Below, piece after piece: positions 48,660 to 57,906 of a stretch of 64,000 bases of DNA. The stretch comes from Candidatus Thiodictyon syntrophicum (lineage in GTDB: Bacteria; Pseudomonadota; Gammaproteobacteria; Chromatiales; Chromatiaceae): positions 124,001 to 188,000 of the forward strand of contig NZ_CP020372.1 in NCBI RefSeq assembly GCF_002813775.1, read 5' to 3'. The notes beneath the pieces were generated by a model that saw nothing but the letters and a program-made list of their open reading frames with translations, was not told where the DNA came from and made no database searches. Both the position numbers and the translations under genes were made by a program. Numbering within the stretch: position 1 is the stretch's first letter; each line of letters starts with the position of its first letter.

Positions 48660-51503
48660 GTGAATTCGCCTAAACAATTACGTCTCGAAATCAATGCTCT
48701 GCGCGCGAGCGTGGAAGCCCTCCGTGAGACCTTGCTTGCCAAGGTCCGCGACACACGCGAACCGACATGGGGCATCGGGCGCGACTGCGCGAAGACGGCC
48801 GAAGCACTGCACGCGATCCTGAAAAGTCAGGTGGTTCCGGATTGCTACAAAGTGGCGGTAGTCGGTCGGTTTAAGGCCGGCAAATCAGCTTTCGTCAATG
48901 AACTACTCAGTGCGCGACTAGCTGGCGAAAACACGGACCCTGAGACGGCAGCCGTGACGACGTTTCGTCACGGGCCAACGGTCAAGGCTGCAATTCGTTT
49001 CGTCGGGGCAGAAGCTTGGAACGGGCTGCGCCAACTGTACCGGGAAGACCCCAAGCATATCGATGCCCATCGTATAAAAATGTGGGAGAGTTTCGATGGC
49101 AAAGCACGCAAGAATTCCGAAGGAGAAATCTTAGAAACATTCGACTTGCCAATGCTCGAAAAGACCTACATTAAACCCGGCGGTCACACTATCGAAATAG
49201 TTCTAGATAAGCCAGGGGATCGAAAATCAGAGAACACCTTCCGCAACCGATTAAAAGAGTTTACCTCCGGAACGCGTCCGCATCACTGTCTGGTGACGAG
49301 CATTGAGATAACCTCTCCGTCGCTTCTCCTCGACGAAGGTGTTCTACTTGTAGATACCCCGGGCTTGGACGACACCCAACGTTTCAGAGTCACGCTGACC
49401 GAGAAGGCTGTTGAGGACGTCGATGCAGTCCTGTTTCTGACTCAGTCTGGTGCCTCTTATGGACAATCGGAGAAAGATTTCATACTGACGTTACTGCGCC
49501 GGGGTACCGTCAAGCAACTCATTTTCGTTATAACCCAGGTCGACAAGACCTACGACCAGCACCTGGCAGCCGCAGAAGACAACGACGAGGATACTGAGCC
49601 CCTCTCGCATCGAATTCGGCGTGAAGAGCGGCGCATTCGTACAGAAATCGATGCGACGCTCAACGAACTAGGAAGTGATGACTCCCCGGCGATGCGTCGT
49701 TATCGCGAACAACTTGGCGTTGTCGGCCTCGTTTTCACCTCGGCACGAAAGCATCGCGACTGGCAGGACGGCAAAGATGTCGTCCACCGTATACATCATG
49801 ATGATCCAGGCGGCATTGAACGTGTGAAGTCGCAATTGCTTCAACTGCTTTCGACTGAGTCGCGGCTGGCATTGGTTGCGCACAACATTGCCTTCGGAGC
49901 GAAATCAGCACTGGACGATTTGCTTGGCGTTATCGCAAACCGTCTCACGGCGCTACGTGACATCAAGGACAGCGAGGTAGCCGAGCAAAGGCTTGCGGCC
50001 TTTCGCCGCGACTTTGAGTCGGAACGGGAAGTATTTCAGTCATCAACAGAGTCGGACGTCGCATTCTTACGCGACAACCTCGCGGACGCAGATCGGCGGA
50101 ATGCTCTCATCATCGAGACGATAGGGCTTCTCGCAGAGCGAGAACTGGCCGATTTTGAAACGAACGATGTAGGCAAGCATTGGAGAACGCGCCGATCGGG
50201 CACTTGGGGATATATGCACGATCTCCAGGGGCGCGTAGCAAATCGGATTTTCCCGCGGGTCCAGCAAATGCTTTCGGACATGACAGAGCACTTCGCCTTC
50301 TTCGTGGACCACTTCGAGAAACACCTCTTAACGCTCTCGGAATCGAGTAGGGAACTGGCCGAAAGACTCGAGCTGGGTGCGACTCTGCCGTTCGATCTGC
50401 CGAAAACCTTAGCAGGTTCGCTTGAGAAGTCCCTTGCCGCCGCCAACGATCTAATCGCTGCCGAGGAGCAACGGATCGTCTCCTTCTTAGACGACTTCGT
50501 CTCCGATGAGGTGTCCGACAAGATTTCCACGGCCCGAGTGAAAGTGTCCGATATTTTCGGCAGGGGAACAACTATCAATCAGTCCCAGGAGGTTCGGCTT
50601 TTCTATGCTGAGGTCAAACGCCTCCTCCAGGACGCTTTGACGACCCATCTCAACCAACGCAGCGGAGACTTCGGACAGTTTCTCGCCGCCGAAGCCGACG
50701 GCGTCCCGCGCAAAGCCATAGCCGAAGTGCAAGCCACGCTTGCTAGCGCTGAGCAAGATATCAAGGCTGCCGCCATGGCTCGGATTGGTGGGGAGCGGGA
50801 GGCTTTCGCACGCGACTGCGACACGTTGTCCTTAGCGATACAAGGCGTTAAAGCCTCCTGCTCTCCATTCCTTGATTCCGCGGAAGATTGCGTATCGGCC
50901 GAGCAGGTGCCGTCGCCCCTTATGGGCGTTAGTGTGGCGCCTTCTCTGCCGGTCTGGACAAGCGATGCATCTGGGCGCGAGTGGATCGATGAGATACAAC
51001 GGGGCGCCACGACGATTGTCGAGCGGTTTATCCTGCGGGAAGGCGATACAGGCTGGCCCTTCAATCGTCTTTTCCCGCCGGCCTTGCTCGCTGGATGTAC
51101 GCGCATCGCTCTTATTGATCCTTACCTCGCACTACCCCATCAGGTGCGCAACCTCAAGGAGTTCCTGTTGACCGTCTCTGAGGTGGCTAAGCCCAAAGAG
51201 ATTGTCGTCTTCACGTCCGAAACTTGGGCAGAGGGTAATGGTGCGAACGTCGCTATTGCCGAGGAGATCGGCAAGGATTTATTCAGGAGCTTCGGGATGA
51301 ACCTATCAATCGAGATCGATCACACCGTCCATGACCGCTATGTTGTCTGTGATCACGGCGTTCTCTTCAAACTGGGCCGGGGGCTGGACATCTATAAGCC
51401 CGCTATCGGGCTGGCCTCACATCGGCCAGGCAGCCGTCGAGTTCGCCGAACTGAGTTCGATATTTTTGCCGCGGATACGTGGCTAAAGCAGCATAGGCAG
51501 TAG
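48660..51503 (+). CDS. Bacterial dynamin-like GTPase with a MITD1-type C-terminal domain
   Basis: 947 aa. GTPase motifs: P-loop GRFKAGKSAF (69-78), G2 region AAVTTFRHG (from 97), G3 DTPGLDD (232-238) and G4 TQVDK (292-296). A long helical stalk with coiled-coil character follows (about 400-770). The last about 150 residues contain RIALIDPYLALPHQVRNLKE and VHDRYVVCDHGVLFKLGRGL, then TEFDIFAADTWL. This closely resembles the phospholipase-D-like C-terminal membrane domain of eukaryotic MITD1. GTG 48660 follows GAGGGA at good spacing. Base use is lower in GC than the neighbours. A membrane-remodelling or phage-defence role is plausible; the function is not established. Confidence 0.85.
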   Translation: MNSPKQLRLEINALRASVEALRETLLAKVRDTREPTWGIGRDCAKTAEALHAILKSQVVPDCYKVAVVGRFKAGKSAFVNELLSARLAGENTDPETAAVTTFRHGPTVKAAIRFVGAEAWNGLRQLYREDPKHIDAHRIKMWESFDGKARKNSEGEILETFDLPMLEKTYIKPGGHTIEIVLDKPGDRKSENTFRNRLKEFTSGTRPHHCLVTSIEITSPSLLLDEGVLLVDTPGLDDTQRFRVTLTEKAVEDVDAVLFLTQSGASYGQSEKDFILTLLRRGTVKQLIFVITQVDKTYDQHLAAAEDNDEDTEPLSHRIRREERRIRTEIDATLNELGSDDSPAMRRYREQLGVVGLVFTSARKHRDWQDGKDVVHRIHHDDPGGIERVKSQLLQLLSTESRLALVAHNIAFGAKSALDDLLGVIANRLTALRDIKDSEVAEQRLAAFRRDFESEREVFQSSTESDVAFLRDNLADADRRNALIIETIGLLAERELADFETNDVGKHWRTRRSGTWGYMHDLQGRVANRIFPRVQQMLSDMTEHFAFFVDHFEKHLLTLSESSRELAERLELGATLPFDLPKTLAGSLEKSLAAANDLIAAEEQRIVSFLDDFVSDEVSDKISTARVKVSDIFGRGTTINQSQEVRLFYAEVKRLLQDALTTHLNQRSGDFGQFLAAEADGVPRKAIAEVQATLASAEQDIKAAAMARIGGEREAFARDCDTLSLAIQGVKASCSPFLDSAEDCVSAEQVPSPLMGVSVAPSLPVWTSDASGREWIDEIQRGATTIVERFILREGDTGWPFNRLFPPALLAGCTRIALIDPYLALPHQVRNLKEFLLTVSEVAKPKEIVVFTSETWAEGNGANVAIAEEIGKDLFRSFGMNLSIEIDHTVHDRYVVCDHGVLFKLGRGLDIYKPAIGLASHRPGSRRVRRTEFDIFAADTWLKQHRQ

Positions 51504-51862
51504 AGGAATTTCGGGAGCAGCCTGTGTGATGTCCGAAAGAAAAGGTGAAAAAATCTGTACGGTAAGGAGCCTAACGGAGTTCTTCGGCGGGTCAGGCTGG
51601 CCTTGATCATAACTCCGGCCACAGGCCCTGGCGGCAACCCGTCACCCTTGAGGTGGCCAGATAATGATCAAGAGTTCCGGGGACAGTATACTTAATCTCC
51701 GGTTTACGGGCTTGCGTTCGGTCTATCCTTCGTCCGTGAGTTCCCTGGAATGGGCTGTCCGCGGAACCCCCCGTAACTCTGCTGCTGCGCCCGCTCGCCG
51801 CTCGCCGCTCGCCGCGATCGGGGCGGGCCAGGCGGTCAGCGGGGGGAAAAGGGGTCGCTGGC
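51504..51862. other. Gap with repeat remnants, no gene
   Basis: At 51599-51645 is a copy (about 85%) of 30601-30647. At about 51788-51815 a short GCTCGCC microsatellite occurs. Open frames here have no recognisable features. Confidence 0.55.
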
Positions 51863-52363
51863 TCAGGGTCCCAACAACCGAGCAAGGTCTTTCATCAGCA
51901 AGAACAGATGGTAAGGATCGGCCGGACTGGGGCGGAAGTTGAAATGCTCGTAAAACGCGCGCGCCGCTTCGTCCTTGGCATGAACGAACAGTGCCCGGAT
52001 ACCCGCGATGTCAGCGGCTTGCGCGGTGCGGCGTAAGGCATCTTTCAGCAGGGACCCGCCCCATCCGTGGCCCTGCTCGCTGCGGGTTACCGCCAGACGT
52101 GCCAGTATCATGAGCGGCACGGGATAGCGGCCCAGCCCTTCCGTCACGCGGCGCGGCGCGTCCTGATGGTTGGCCTGCCCGACCGTGAGGCTGTAATAGG
52201 CGATCACGTCGTTGCCTTTACTCAGTACATAGGTCTGGGTAAGGTTTGCGCGTTGGTTGGTTAAGGCGAAGCGCCGGAGGAAATGATCGAGTTCGGGGTT
52301 GCCGCAATCAAAGCCGTCCGTGTTGTGGGCCGAATGAAGCTTGGCGATTCCCTTGACGGTCAT
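51863..52363 (-). CDS. GNAT toxin of a second DUF1778/GNAT pair
   Basis: 166 aa. NPELDHFLRRFALTNQRANL, VIAYYSLTVGQ and LAVTRSEQGHGWGGSLLKDA show the toxin-type GNAT layout. The acetyl-CoA loop reads QGHGWGG where R/QGxGxG is usual. The end, FYEHFNFRPSP, fits the family. It follows its antitoxin by 3 nt. The pair is distant in sequence from the one at 10 kb. Confidence 0.88.
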   Translation of the reverse strand: MTVKGIAKLHSAHNTDGFDCGNPELDHFLRRFALTNQRANLTQTYVLSKGNDVIAYYSLTVGQANHQDAPRRVTEGLGRYPVPLMILARLAVTRSEQGHGWGGSLLKDALRRTAQAADIAGIRALFVHAKDEAARAFYEHFNFRPSPADPYHLFLLMKDLARLLGP

Positions 52364-52366
52364 GGG

Positions 52367-52666
52367 TCAGGTGCTTTCACTCAGTGCTTTCTCCACGGCG
52401 CTGGGCTCCGCGAACAGGCGCTCCAGTCGTGGCATAGGCTGCGGGGGCGCGTCGAGGGCCGCGAGGAAAGCCGCCCATTGCGCGTCATCCAGCAGGAACA
52501 AACGCCGCTCGGCCATGAGTTCGGCGGCCTTCTCCAGGCCGCTGTCCAGCAGGAATTCAGATACCGTCTTGCGTGACGCGTTGGCCGCGTCCAGCAAGGC
52601 GCGTTTCGCGCTCGGTGTGGCGCGAATGTCGATGCGTTCGCTGCGGGGTTCAGGATTCCGGGACAT
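52367..52666 (-). CDS. DUF1778 antitoxin of the second pair
   Basis: 99 aa from the ATG at 52666, which has TAGGAG nine bases upstream. The N-terminus RSERIDIRATPSAKRALLDA followed by ASRKTVSEFLLDSG is the ribbon-helix-helix type of DUF1778. The tail LFLLDDAQWAAFLAALDAPP is typical of the toxin-binding region. The longer frame upstream runs toward mfnE and is not part of the gene. Confidence 0.9.
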   Translation of the reverse strand: MSRNPEPRSERIDIRATPSAKRALLDAANASRKTVSEFLLDSGLEKAAELMAERRLFLLDDAQWAAFLAALDAPPQPMPRLERLFAEPSAVEKALSEST

Positions 52667-52719
52667 GGGGTTATCTCCTACGGTGTTCGCCGCCAACATG
52701 GCATAGAGGGTCCTGACAA

Positions 52720-53349
52720 TCAAACCGCGGGCCGCTCCGGCGATTGCCCCTGCGCGATCACCGCCCGCCCCGGCCGACCCGCCAGCAGGTCATCCAGGGC
52801 GGGCGCGTCGGCATCCCCCAGCAGATAGACCGGCAGCCTCCCGGAGTCGGTGAAGCTCTCCAGCAGCGGGTCGACGATCGCGTTGCGGATCAGCGTGTCC
52901 AGGGCGACCGGGCCGGGGCGCAGGGGCGCGACCTTGACCAGGACCAGGGCCTGTGCCTGGAGCTGTTCGCCGAGCCAGCCGGCCAGTGAGTCGGAGGTCA
53001 GGTCCCAGGTCCGCGGCAGGTCCGGTTCGGCCATGGCCAGCGAGTACGGCAGCCAGACCGGGGTCAGGCCGCAGTAGGCCGAGGCGCGGATCTCCGACAG
53101 GCTCGCGGCCGGCGCCAGTCCGGGCTGCAGGGCGCAGAGCGCGCGGCCGTACTGCTCCATGGCGAGCAGGGCCAGCTCGTGGGCGGTGGCGTTGTCGAAG
53201 CCCATGGCGCGCTGGACGCGGCGCACCTGATCCGCGAAGGGGCCGCCGCCCGGCACCACGACGACGTCATGGCGGCCGGCCAGGGCGGCGAGCCAGGCCC
53301 GCAGGTGTTTTGAGGCGGTCAGGCTGCCGCCGAGTTTAACGATCCACAC
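52720..53349 (-). CDS. mfnE: Amino-acid-kinase-family protein, MfnE-like (methylofuran biosynthesis)
   Basis: 209 aa. The kinase fold starts VWIVKLGGSLTASKHLRAWL and has the glycine loop VVVVPGGGPFADQVRRVQ. In methanogens MfnE phosphorylates the hydroxymethyl-furan precursor (transfers phosphate to [5-(aminomethyl)furan-3-yl]methyl phosphate). Its bacterial homologues lie in H4MPT/methylofuran clusters, as here. GTG 53349 is the likely start and overlaps the pabB 3' end by 14 nt. The substrate in this organism is inferred from context. Confidence 0.82.
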   Translation of the reverse strand: MWIVKLGGSLTASKHLRAWLAALAGRHDVVVVPGGGPFADQVRRVQRAMGFDNATAHELALLAMEQYGRALCALQPGLAPAASLSEIRASAYCGLTPVWLPYSLAMAEPDLPRTWDLTSDSLAGWLGEQLQAQALVLVKVAPLRPGPVALDTLIRNAIVDPLLESFTDSGRLPVYLLGDADAPALDDLLAGRPGRAVIAQGQSPERPAV

Positions 53350-54733
53350 GGTTGACTCGCAGTCGCTCCAAGAGGTCCAAGAGGGGGGCGGCCTTGTCGA
53401 AGGTCTCCCGGTATTCGGACTGCGCATCGGAGTCCGCAACGATCCCGCCCCCGGCCCAGAGGCGGGTGAGGCCGCCGGAGTGGACCAGGGTGCGGATGGC
53501 GATATTGGTATCCATGGCCCCGTCGAAGCCAAGATAACCGATGGCCCCGCAGTAGATCCCGCGCCGGTTGGGTTCCAACTCCTCGATGATCTCCATCGCC
53601 CGTCGTTTGGGCGCGCCGGTGATGGAGCCGCCGGGGAAGCAGGCGCGCAGCAGGTCCAGGGCAGTATGGCCCGGCGCCAGGCGCCCACACACGGTACTGA
53701 CCAGGTGATGGACGCGGGCGAAGGACTCCACCGCGAAGAGCGTCGGGACCTCAATGCTGCCGATGGCGCAGACGCGGCCTAAGTCATTGCGCAACAGGTC
53801 CACGATCATGAGGTTCTCCGCCCGGTCCTTGGGGCTCGCGCGCAGTTCCGCGGCGAGGCGCAGGTCCTCGCCCGGGTCCGCCCCGCGGGGCCGCGTGCCC
53901 TTGATGGGTTTGGTCTCCACCAGGGCGTTGCGCACCCGCAGGAAGCGCTCCGGCGAGGAGCAGAGCACCTGACAATCGGGGGTCCCCAGGTAGGCGCCAA
54001 AGGGGGCGGGGTTCATCACCCGCAGTTCCCGGTAGGCCAGCCAGGGGTCGCCCTGGGTCGGCGCCGCAAAGCGCTGGGCCAGGTTGACCTGGTAACAATC
54101 GCCTTCGCGCAGGTAGCGCTGGATGCGGGCGAAGGCGTCGAGATACTGGGCCCGGCTCAGGTTCGCGCGCACCCGGTCCAGGACGCGAAAGGGCACCCGC
54201 GGCGCTCCCGTCCCGCGGTCGGCGGGCGCCCCCGCGAACCGGCGCCGATAGCCCTGAAGGTCAGCAAAGTCCGTGCCCACCAGCCGGCTACGCCGGGCCT
54301 CATGGTCGACCACCAGTGCCCAGTCATAGATGCCGAGGGCCAGCTCCGGCGTGCCCTCGGCGTCCGCCGCCAGATTCGGCAGGGGCACCAGTCGCCGCGC
54401 CAGGTCATAGGCAAACCAGCCGATGGCCCCTCCGCTGAAGGGCAAATCCGGCACCCCGGGGCGGGCGGGTCCGAGCGCCTCCTGGACCAACTCGAAGGGG
54501 TCGGCCCCGGAGACCTGGACGACCGACCCGGTACGGATCTCGGTCGTCGACCCGCGGGTGACCAGGACCCGGCGGGGGTCCGCGCTCAGGATGTCGTAGC
54601 GCCCCTGGGTACAGCCGGGCCGCCCGCTGTCCAGGAACATGGGCCAAGCCCGCCCGAGCAGGGCCGCGCACAGCGGGGCACTGTCCGGCTGGTAGGGCAG
54701 CTCCAGGACCTGGGGCGGATCAGGCGCAATCAT
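53336..54733 (-). CDS. pabB: Aminodeoxychorismate synthase component I (PabB)
   Basis: 465 aa. The chorismate-binding domain shows YLREGDCYQVNLAQRF, then ETKPIKGTRPRG, FPGGSITGAPKRRAMEIIEE and ADSDAQSEYRET. The KPIKGT form is typical of PabB rather than TrpE. It makes 4-amino-4-deoxychorismate, the source of p-aminobenzoate for folate and for the arylamine of H4MPT, which fits the setting. ATG 54733 was chosen; TTG 54745, with GAGGG upstream, is an alternative. Further upstream in-frame codons come only from element E. The end overlaps mfnE. Confidence 0.9.
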   Translation of the reverse strand: MIAPDPPQVLELPYQPDSAPLCAALLGRAWPMFLDSGRPGCTQGRYDILSADPRRVLVTRGSTTEIRTGSVVQVSGADPFELVQEALGPARPGVPDLPFSGGAIGWFAYDLARRLVPLPNLAADAEGTPELALGIYDWALVVDHEARRSRLVGTDFADLQGYRRRFAGAPADRGTGAPRVPFRVLDRVRANLSRAQYLDAFARIQRYLREGDCYQVNLAQRFAAPTQGDPWLAYRELRVMNPAPFGAYLGTPDCQVLCSSPERFLRVRNALVETKPIKGTRPRGADPGEDLRLAAELRASPKDRAENLMIVDLLRNDLGRVCAIGSIEVPTLFAVESFARVHHLVSTVCGRLAPGHTALDLLRACFPGGSITGAPKRRAMEIIEELEPNRRGIYCGAIGYLGFDGAMDTNIAIRTLVHSGGLTRLWAGGGIVADSDAQSEYRETFDKAAPLLDLLERLRVNRVDR

Positions 54734-54770
54734 CGTCGTAGACAAGTACCCTCGTACCAGGAAAAAGCAG

Positions 54771-54907
54771 TTTAGCCGCAAATGAACGCAAATTAACGCA
54801 AATAACCAGAGATTTGGCCGGTGCTGCATGTTCACCGTCCGGGTGATGCCCGCGACGACGCTAACCGGCCGATTTATTTGCGCTTATTCGCGTTCATTTG
54901 CGGCAAA
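54771..54907. repeat. Long inverted-repeat element E, 5' of pabB
   Basis: Arms 54771-54805 and about 54874-54907 are imperfectly complementary over about 34 bp (GCCGCAAATGAACGCAAATT type, 10-nt units). The core is the reverse complement of the cores of elements F and G, including GCATGTTCACCGTCCGGGTG. It lies 37 bp from the pabB ATG. Confidence 0.85.
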
Positions 54908-54992
54908 ATACTCTTTCTTCGGGTACCTTGGTACCTGAGTACGAGGAGCGTCGTCCGCTGGGGTGGGGCTAACTCTTCCCATACTTGCTTAC

Positions 54993-56069
54993 TCACGTAC
55001 TTTCCTCCAGAGCCAGTCGCGCCACCGCCGCCGCGGGCGCGCAGTCCGCCACCTCGGGACCGTCCGGGGTGCCGGGGGCTTGCCCCTCGAACAGGGCGCC
55101 GAATCCCAGGTAGGCGCGCCCCAACCGGGCGGCCAGGCGGCGGGCCAGGAAGCGTCCGACCCCGGCCCCTAAGATGGGGGCGTCCGCCGCCAGTTCGCCG
55201 CGCGAGAGCAGGCAGTCGCAGGCCTCGGCCAGGGTCCGCAACTGCGCCTCCGCCAGGTGCGCGGCCAGCCGCTCCCAGGCGGCCGGGGCCGCGGCGGCGG
55301 CGTCGAGCCCCAGCATCCGGGCCAGCCGCCCGGCGCTGGCGGCGCTGGTCTTGGGCCGGCCGTCGGCGCTCGGCATCAGGTCCGCGTGGGCGGGCAGTTC
55401 CCCGGTCAGGCGGTAGATATCCGCGGTGGTCGCGAAGTGCTCGGCCATCAGCGCCACCCAGTGCCCGCCGAAGGGGACGCGCCCGGCCAGGGCCATCACC
55501 GGCGTGCGCACCACGCCGCTGTAGACCAGTTCGCCCGCCGCCAGGCGCTCATGATCATGGTAGCCGCGGGCGCTGACCTGTCCCCCGTGGAAGGGTACCA
55601 GGTCGCTGGTGGTGCTGCCGATGTCGACCAGGACCCCTTCCGGAAAGTGCCTGGCCGCCAGCGACGCGCTGGCCATCCAGTTGGCCGAGGCGACCTGATC
55701 CGGCGCCGCCGCGGCGGCGGCCGGCGCCAGGAGGCCGGCGCGGCCCGCGTAGATCCTGACCTCCTCCGCGGGAAAGCGCCGCTGCATCCGCTCGATCAGT
55801 GCCCGGACGCCCGTCGCGCGATCCTCGAACAGGTCGGTGAGTTCCCCGGTCATGGTCACCGCGTGGCGGGTCGCGCGCGCCCCGAGCGACCCCAACACCC
55901 GCTCGATGGCCGTATCCAGGTGGTCCAGCCCCTGCCACAGGGGACAGGCGACCTGCAGGACCGCCTCGCTTTGGCCGCGGGCGTCGAGTGCGACGACCTT
56001 GAGGTGGGCGCCGCCCAGGTCCCACCCCAACCAGCGCTCATGCGGCACCGGCATACTCCAGACAGACAT
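54993..56069 (-). CDS. mfnF: H4MPT-linked C1 pathway protein, MfnF-like
   Basis: 358 aa of the hydantoinase/acetate-kinase-like superfamily. LGWDLGGAHLKVVALDARG at the start is the phosphate-binding ATPase motif. VTMTGELTDLFEDRATGVRA and VDIGSTTSDLVPFHGGQV follow. In methanogens MfnF joins the furan moiety to glutamyl-tyramine. ATG 56069 lies inside the end of mfnD; ATG 56054 is an equally possible start. Together with mfnD and mfnE it suggests local synthesis of methylofuran. Confidence 0.85.
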   Translation of the reverse strand: MSVWSMPVPHERWLGWDLGGAHLKVVALDARGQSEAVLQVACPLWQGLDHLDTAIERVLGSLGARATRHAVTMTGELTDLFEDRATGVRALIERMQRRFPAEEVRIYAGRAGLLAPAAAAAAPDQVASANWMASASLAARHFPEGVLVDIGSTTSDLVPFHGGQVSARGYHDHERLAAGELVYSGVVRTPVMALAGRVPFGGHWVALMAEHFATTADIYRLTGELPAHADLMPSADGRPKTSAASAGRLARMLGLDAAAAAPAAWERLAAHLAEAQLRTLAEACDCLLSRGELAADAPILGAGVGRFLARRLAARLGRAYLGFGALFEGQAPGTPDGPEVADCAPAAAVARLALEEST

Positions 56070-57039
56070 CGACCGCCAGGCCCCCGACGGCGCCCTGCCG
56101 GAGGGCGCCGCCGACGAGCAGGTCCAACACCAGGCCCGCCGGGTTGCGTTGCAAGGATTCTCGCAGACCTACATAGGAGGTCGTGAGGCGCGGGTTGACC
56201 TCCAACACCAGCGGGCCCTCGGCGGCGGCGATCAGGTCCACGCCCGCATAGCCCCAGAGGTCCGGCAGGGCTGCGGTCACGTCCCCGGCCAGGCGGCGCC
56301 ACCGGGGGTCCCCCGCGCCCAGTCCGTTGACCACGCAGCCCAACAGGATCAGCCCCTCGTCCATGACGGCGATGCGCTGACGATTGACGCTGAGCAGGTT
56401 GACCTCCCCGTCCTTGGCCAGCAGGCTCAGGCTCGCCGCCGTGCCCTGGACAAAGGGCTGGGCCACGAAGGTGTCCGCCTGCGCCAATTGCTCCCAGTAG
56501 CGGGACAGGCTGTCGCGGTCGCGGCACAGTCGGATCCCCAGGCACCCGACCCCGTCGTCCGGTTTCAATACCCAGGGTCCGGGCAGCGGCGGCAACCGGT
56601 CCGCGGCGCCGAAGGTCGGCACCACCGGCACCCCCTGGGCTTCCAGGAGCCGGATCGTCCGGAGCTTGCTGGCGGCCGTGCGCACCGCCGCCGGGCGGCT
56701 GTTGAGCAGTGGTCGGTCGGCCGCGAGGATGGCCTCGCTGATCCCTTCCAGGATACCCTGGTGCTCGGGGGCGATGGGCCACACCGCATCCGCCCCCGCC
56801 AGGGCCTGGGCCCAGACCCGGGGGAAGTCCGCCGCGTCGTGCACCGGGCGGCAGTCCGCGGGCAGGTGGGGCGGCGCCAGGCGGGCGTCCCGGGTGATGA
56901 TGCACTCTACCCCGTCCAGGGCCGCGAGATCGGCGACCAGGGCGCGCAGCATCAGGTCCCCCTCCCGCACCAGGGGCGGAGGCAGTCCGGCCCCCAGCAG
57001 GCCGCCACCGGTCACATACTCAAAGACGAAAACGCGCAT
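56038..57039 (-). CDS. mfnD: ATP-grasp ligase, MfnD-like (tyramine/tyrosine-glutamate ligase)
   Basis: 333 aa. The start MRVFVFEYVTGGGLLGAGLP is characteristic. The ATP-grasp core has WVLKPDDGVGCLGIRLCRDR and the metal site VLEVNPRLTTSYVGLRES. MfnD adds glutamate to tyramine in methanofuran synthesis; bacterial methylofuran may use tyrosine instead. The ATG at 57039 gives the family start. Only 12 bp separate it from the divergent ATG of the HisA-like gene. The 3' end overlaps mfnF. Confidence 0.87.
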   Translation of the reverse strand: MRVFVFEYVTGGGLLGAGLPPPLVREGDLMLRALVADLAALDGVECIITRDARLAPPHLPADCRPVHDAADFPRVWAQALAGADAVWPIAPEHQGILEGISEAILAADRPLLNSRPAAVRTAASKLRTIRLLEAQGVPVVPTFGAADRLPPLPGPWVLKPDDGVGCLGIRLCRDRDSLSRYWEQLAQADTFVAQPFVQGTAASLSLLAKDGEVNLLSVNRQRIAVMDEGLILLGCVVNGLGAGDPRWRRLAGDVTAALPDLWGYAGVDLIAAAEGPLVLEVNPRLTTSYVGLRESLQRNPAGLVLDLLVGGALRQGAVGGLAVDVCLEYAGAA

Positions 57040-57051
57040 GGCGAACCTGAG

Positions 57052-57741
57052 ATGAAACTGATTCCTGTCATCGATCTGAAGGGCGGCCTGGTGGTCGCCG
57101 CACGGCTCGGGGACCGCCGCCGCTATGCGCCGATCACGAGCCCCCTGTGTCCCACGGCCGCGCCCGCGGCCGTCGCCGCGGCCCTGTTGGGGCTCCACCC
57201 CTTCGCGGTCCTTTATCTCGCCGACCTCGACGCCATCGGCGGCGCGGCCGGTCACCTGGAGGTCGTCGAGCGGCTGCACCGGCAACACCCAGGGGTCAGT
57301 CTGTGGGTCGACCGCGGCCTGACCGATCTGGCGCGGCTCGCCCACGTGGCCCGACCCGTGATCGGCAGCGAATCCATTGCCGATCTCGATCAGTGGGCGG
57401 ACCTGAAGGCCCGCCTGGATGACCCGGTGCTGTCCCTGGACTACCGGGCCGACCAGTTCCTGGGGCCGGCGGGGCTCGACCGGCGGCCCGAGCTGTGGCC
57501 GATGGATCTCATCCTCATGACCCTGGCCCGGGTCGGCAGCGGCCAGGGGCCGGACCTGGACCGCCTGGGCGCCCTGCGCCAGTTGGCCCCCGGCCACCGG
57601 GTCTATGCGGCGGGCGGCGTGCGCGACGGGGCGGACCTGCGGCGACTGCGTGCGCTGGGGGTGGCCGGGGCGCTCGTCTCCACCGCGCTGCATCAGGGGG
57701 GCATCCCGCCGGGCGACCTGGCTGAACTGGACGACGGCTAG
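57052..57741 (+). CDS. HisA/HisF-related TIM-barrel protein of the H4MPT cluster
   Basis: 229 aa. MKLIPVIDLKGGLVVAARLG and VYAAGGVRDGADLRRLRALG are HisA/HisF-like phosphate-binding ends of a TIM barrel. The protein is too divergent for histidine synthesis and belongs to the HisA-related group found in methanogens and in methylotroph C1 clusters, whose reaction is unknown. It is divergent from mfnD with 12 bp between start codons, so its promoter must lie inside the mfnD coding region. Confidence 0.82.
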   Translation: MKLIPVIDLKGGLVVAARLGDRRRYAPITSPLCPTAAPAAVAAALLGLHPFAVLYLADLDAIGGAAGHLEVVERLHRQHPGVSLWVDRGLTDLARLAHVARPVIGSESIADLDQWADLKARLDDPVLSLDYRADQFLGPAGLDRRPELWPMDLILMTLARVGSGQGPDLDRLGALRQLAPGHRVYAAGGVRDGADLRRLRALGVAGALVSTALHQGGIPPGDLAELDDG

Positions 57742-57795
57742 CCCAGTCCGGATTGCTCATGCAAGGTCCCTGCCGGGATCAACGAATTCACGCAG

Positions 57796-57850
57796 GGTCC
57801 GCTGTGCGGACCGCGGCGCGTCGCCGCCATCTGGTCCGCACAGCGGACCC
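57796..57850. repeat. GGTCCGC-type inverted repeat between the HisA-like gene and fae
   Basis: Arms 57796-57813 and 57833-57850 are exact 18-bp complements with a 19-bp loop. It lies between two convergent genes and may act as a terminator. The unit recurs at 18660-18715 and as single copies elsewhere. Confidence 0.75.
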
Positions 57851-57906
57851 GACAGATCATTGACCACGCGGGACCGGGCGCCGCCGGCGCCCGGTCCCGC
57901 GGACCC

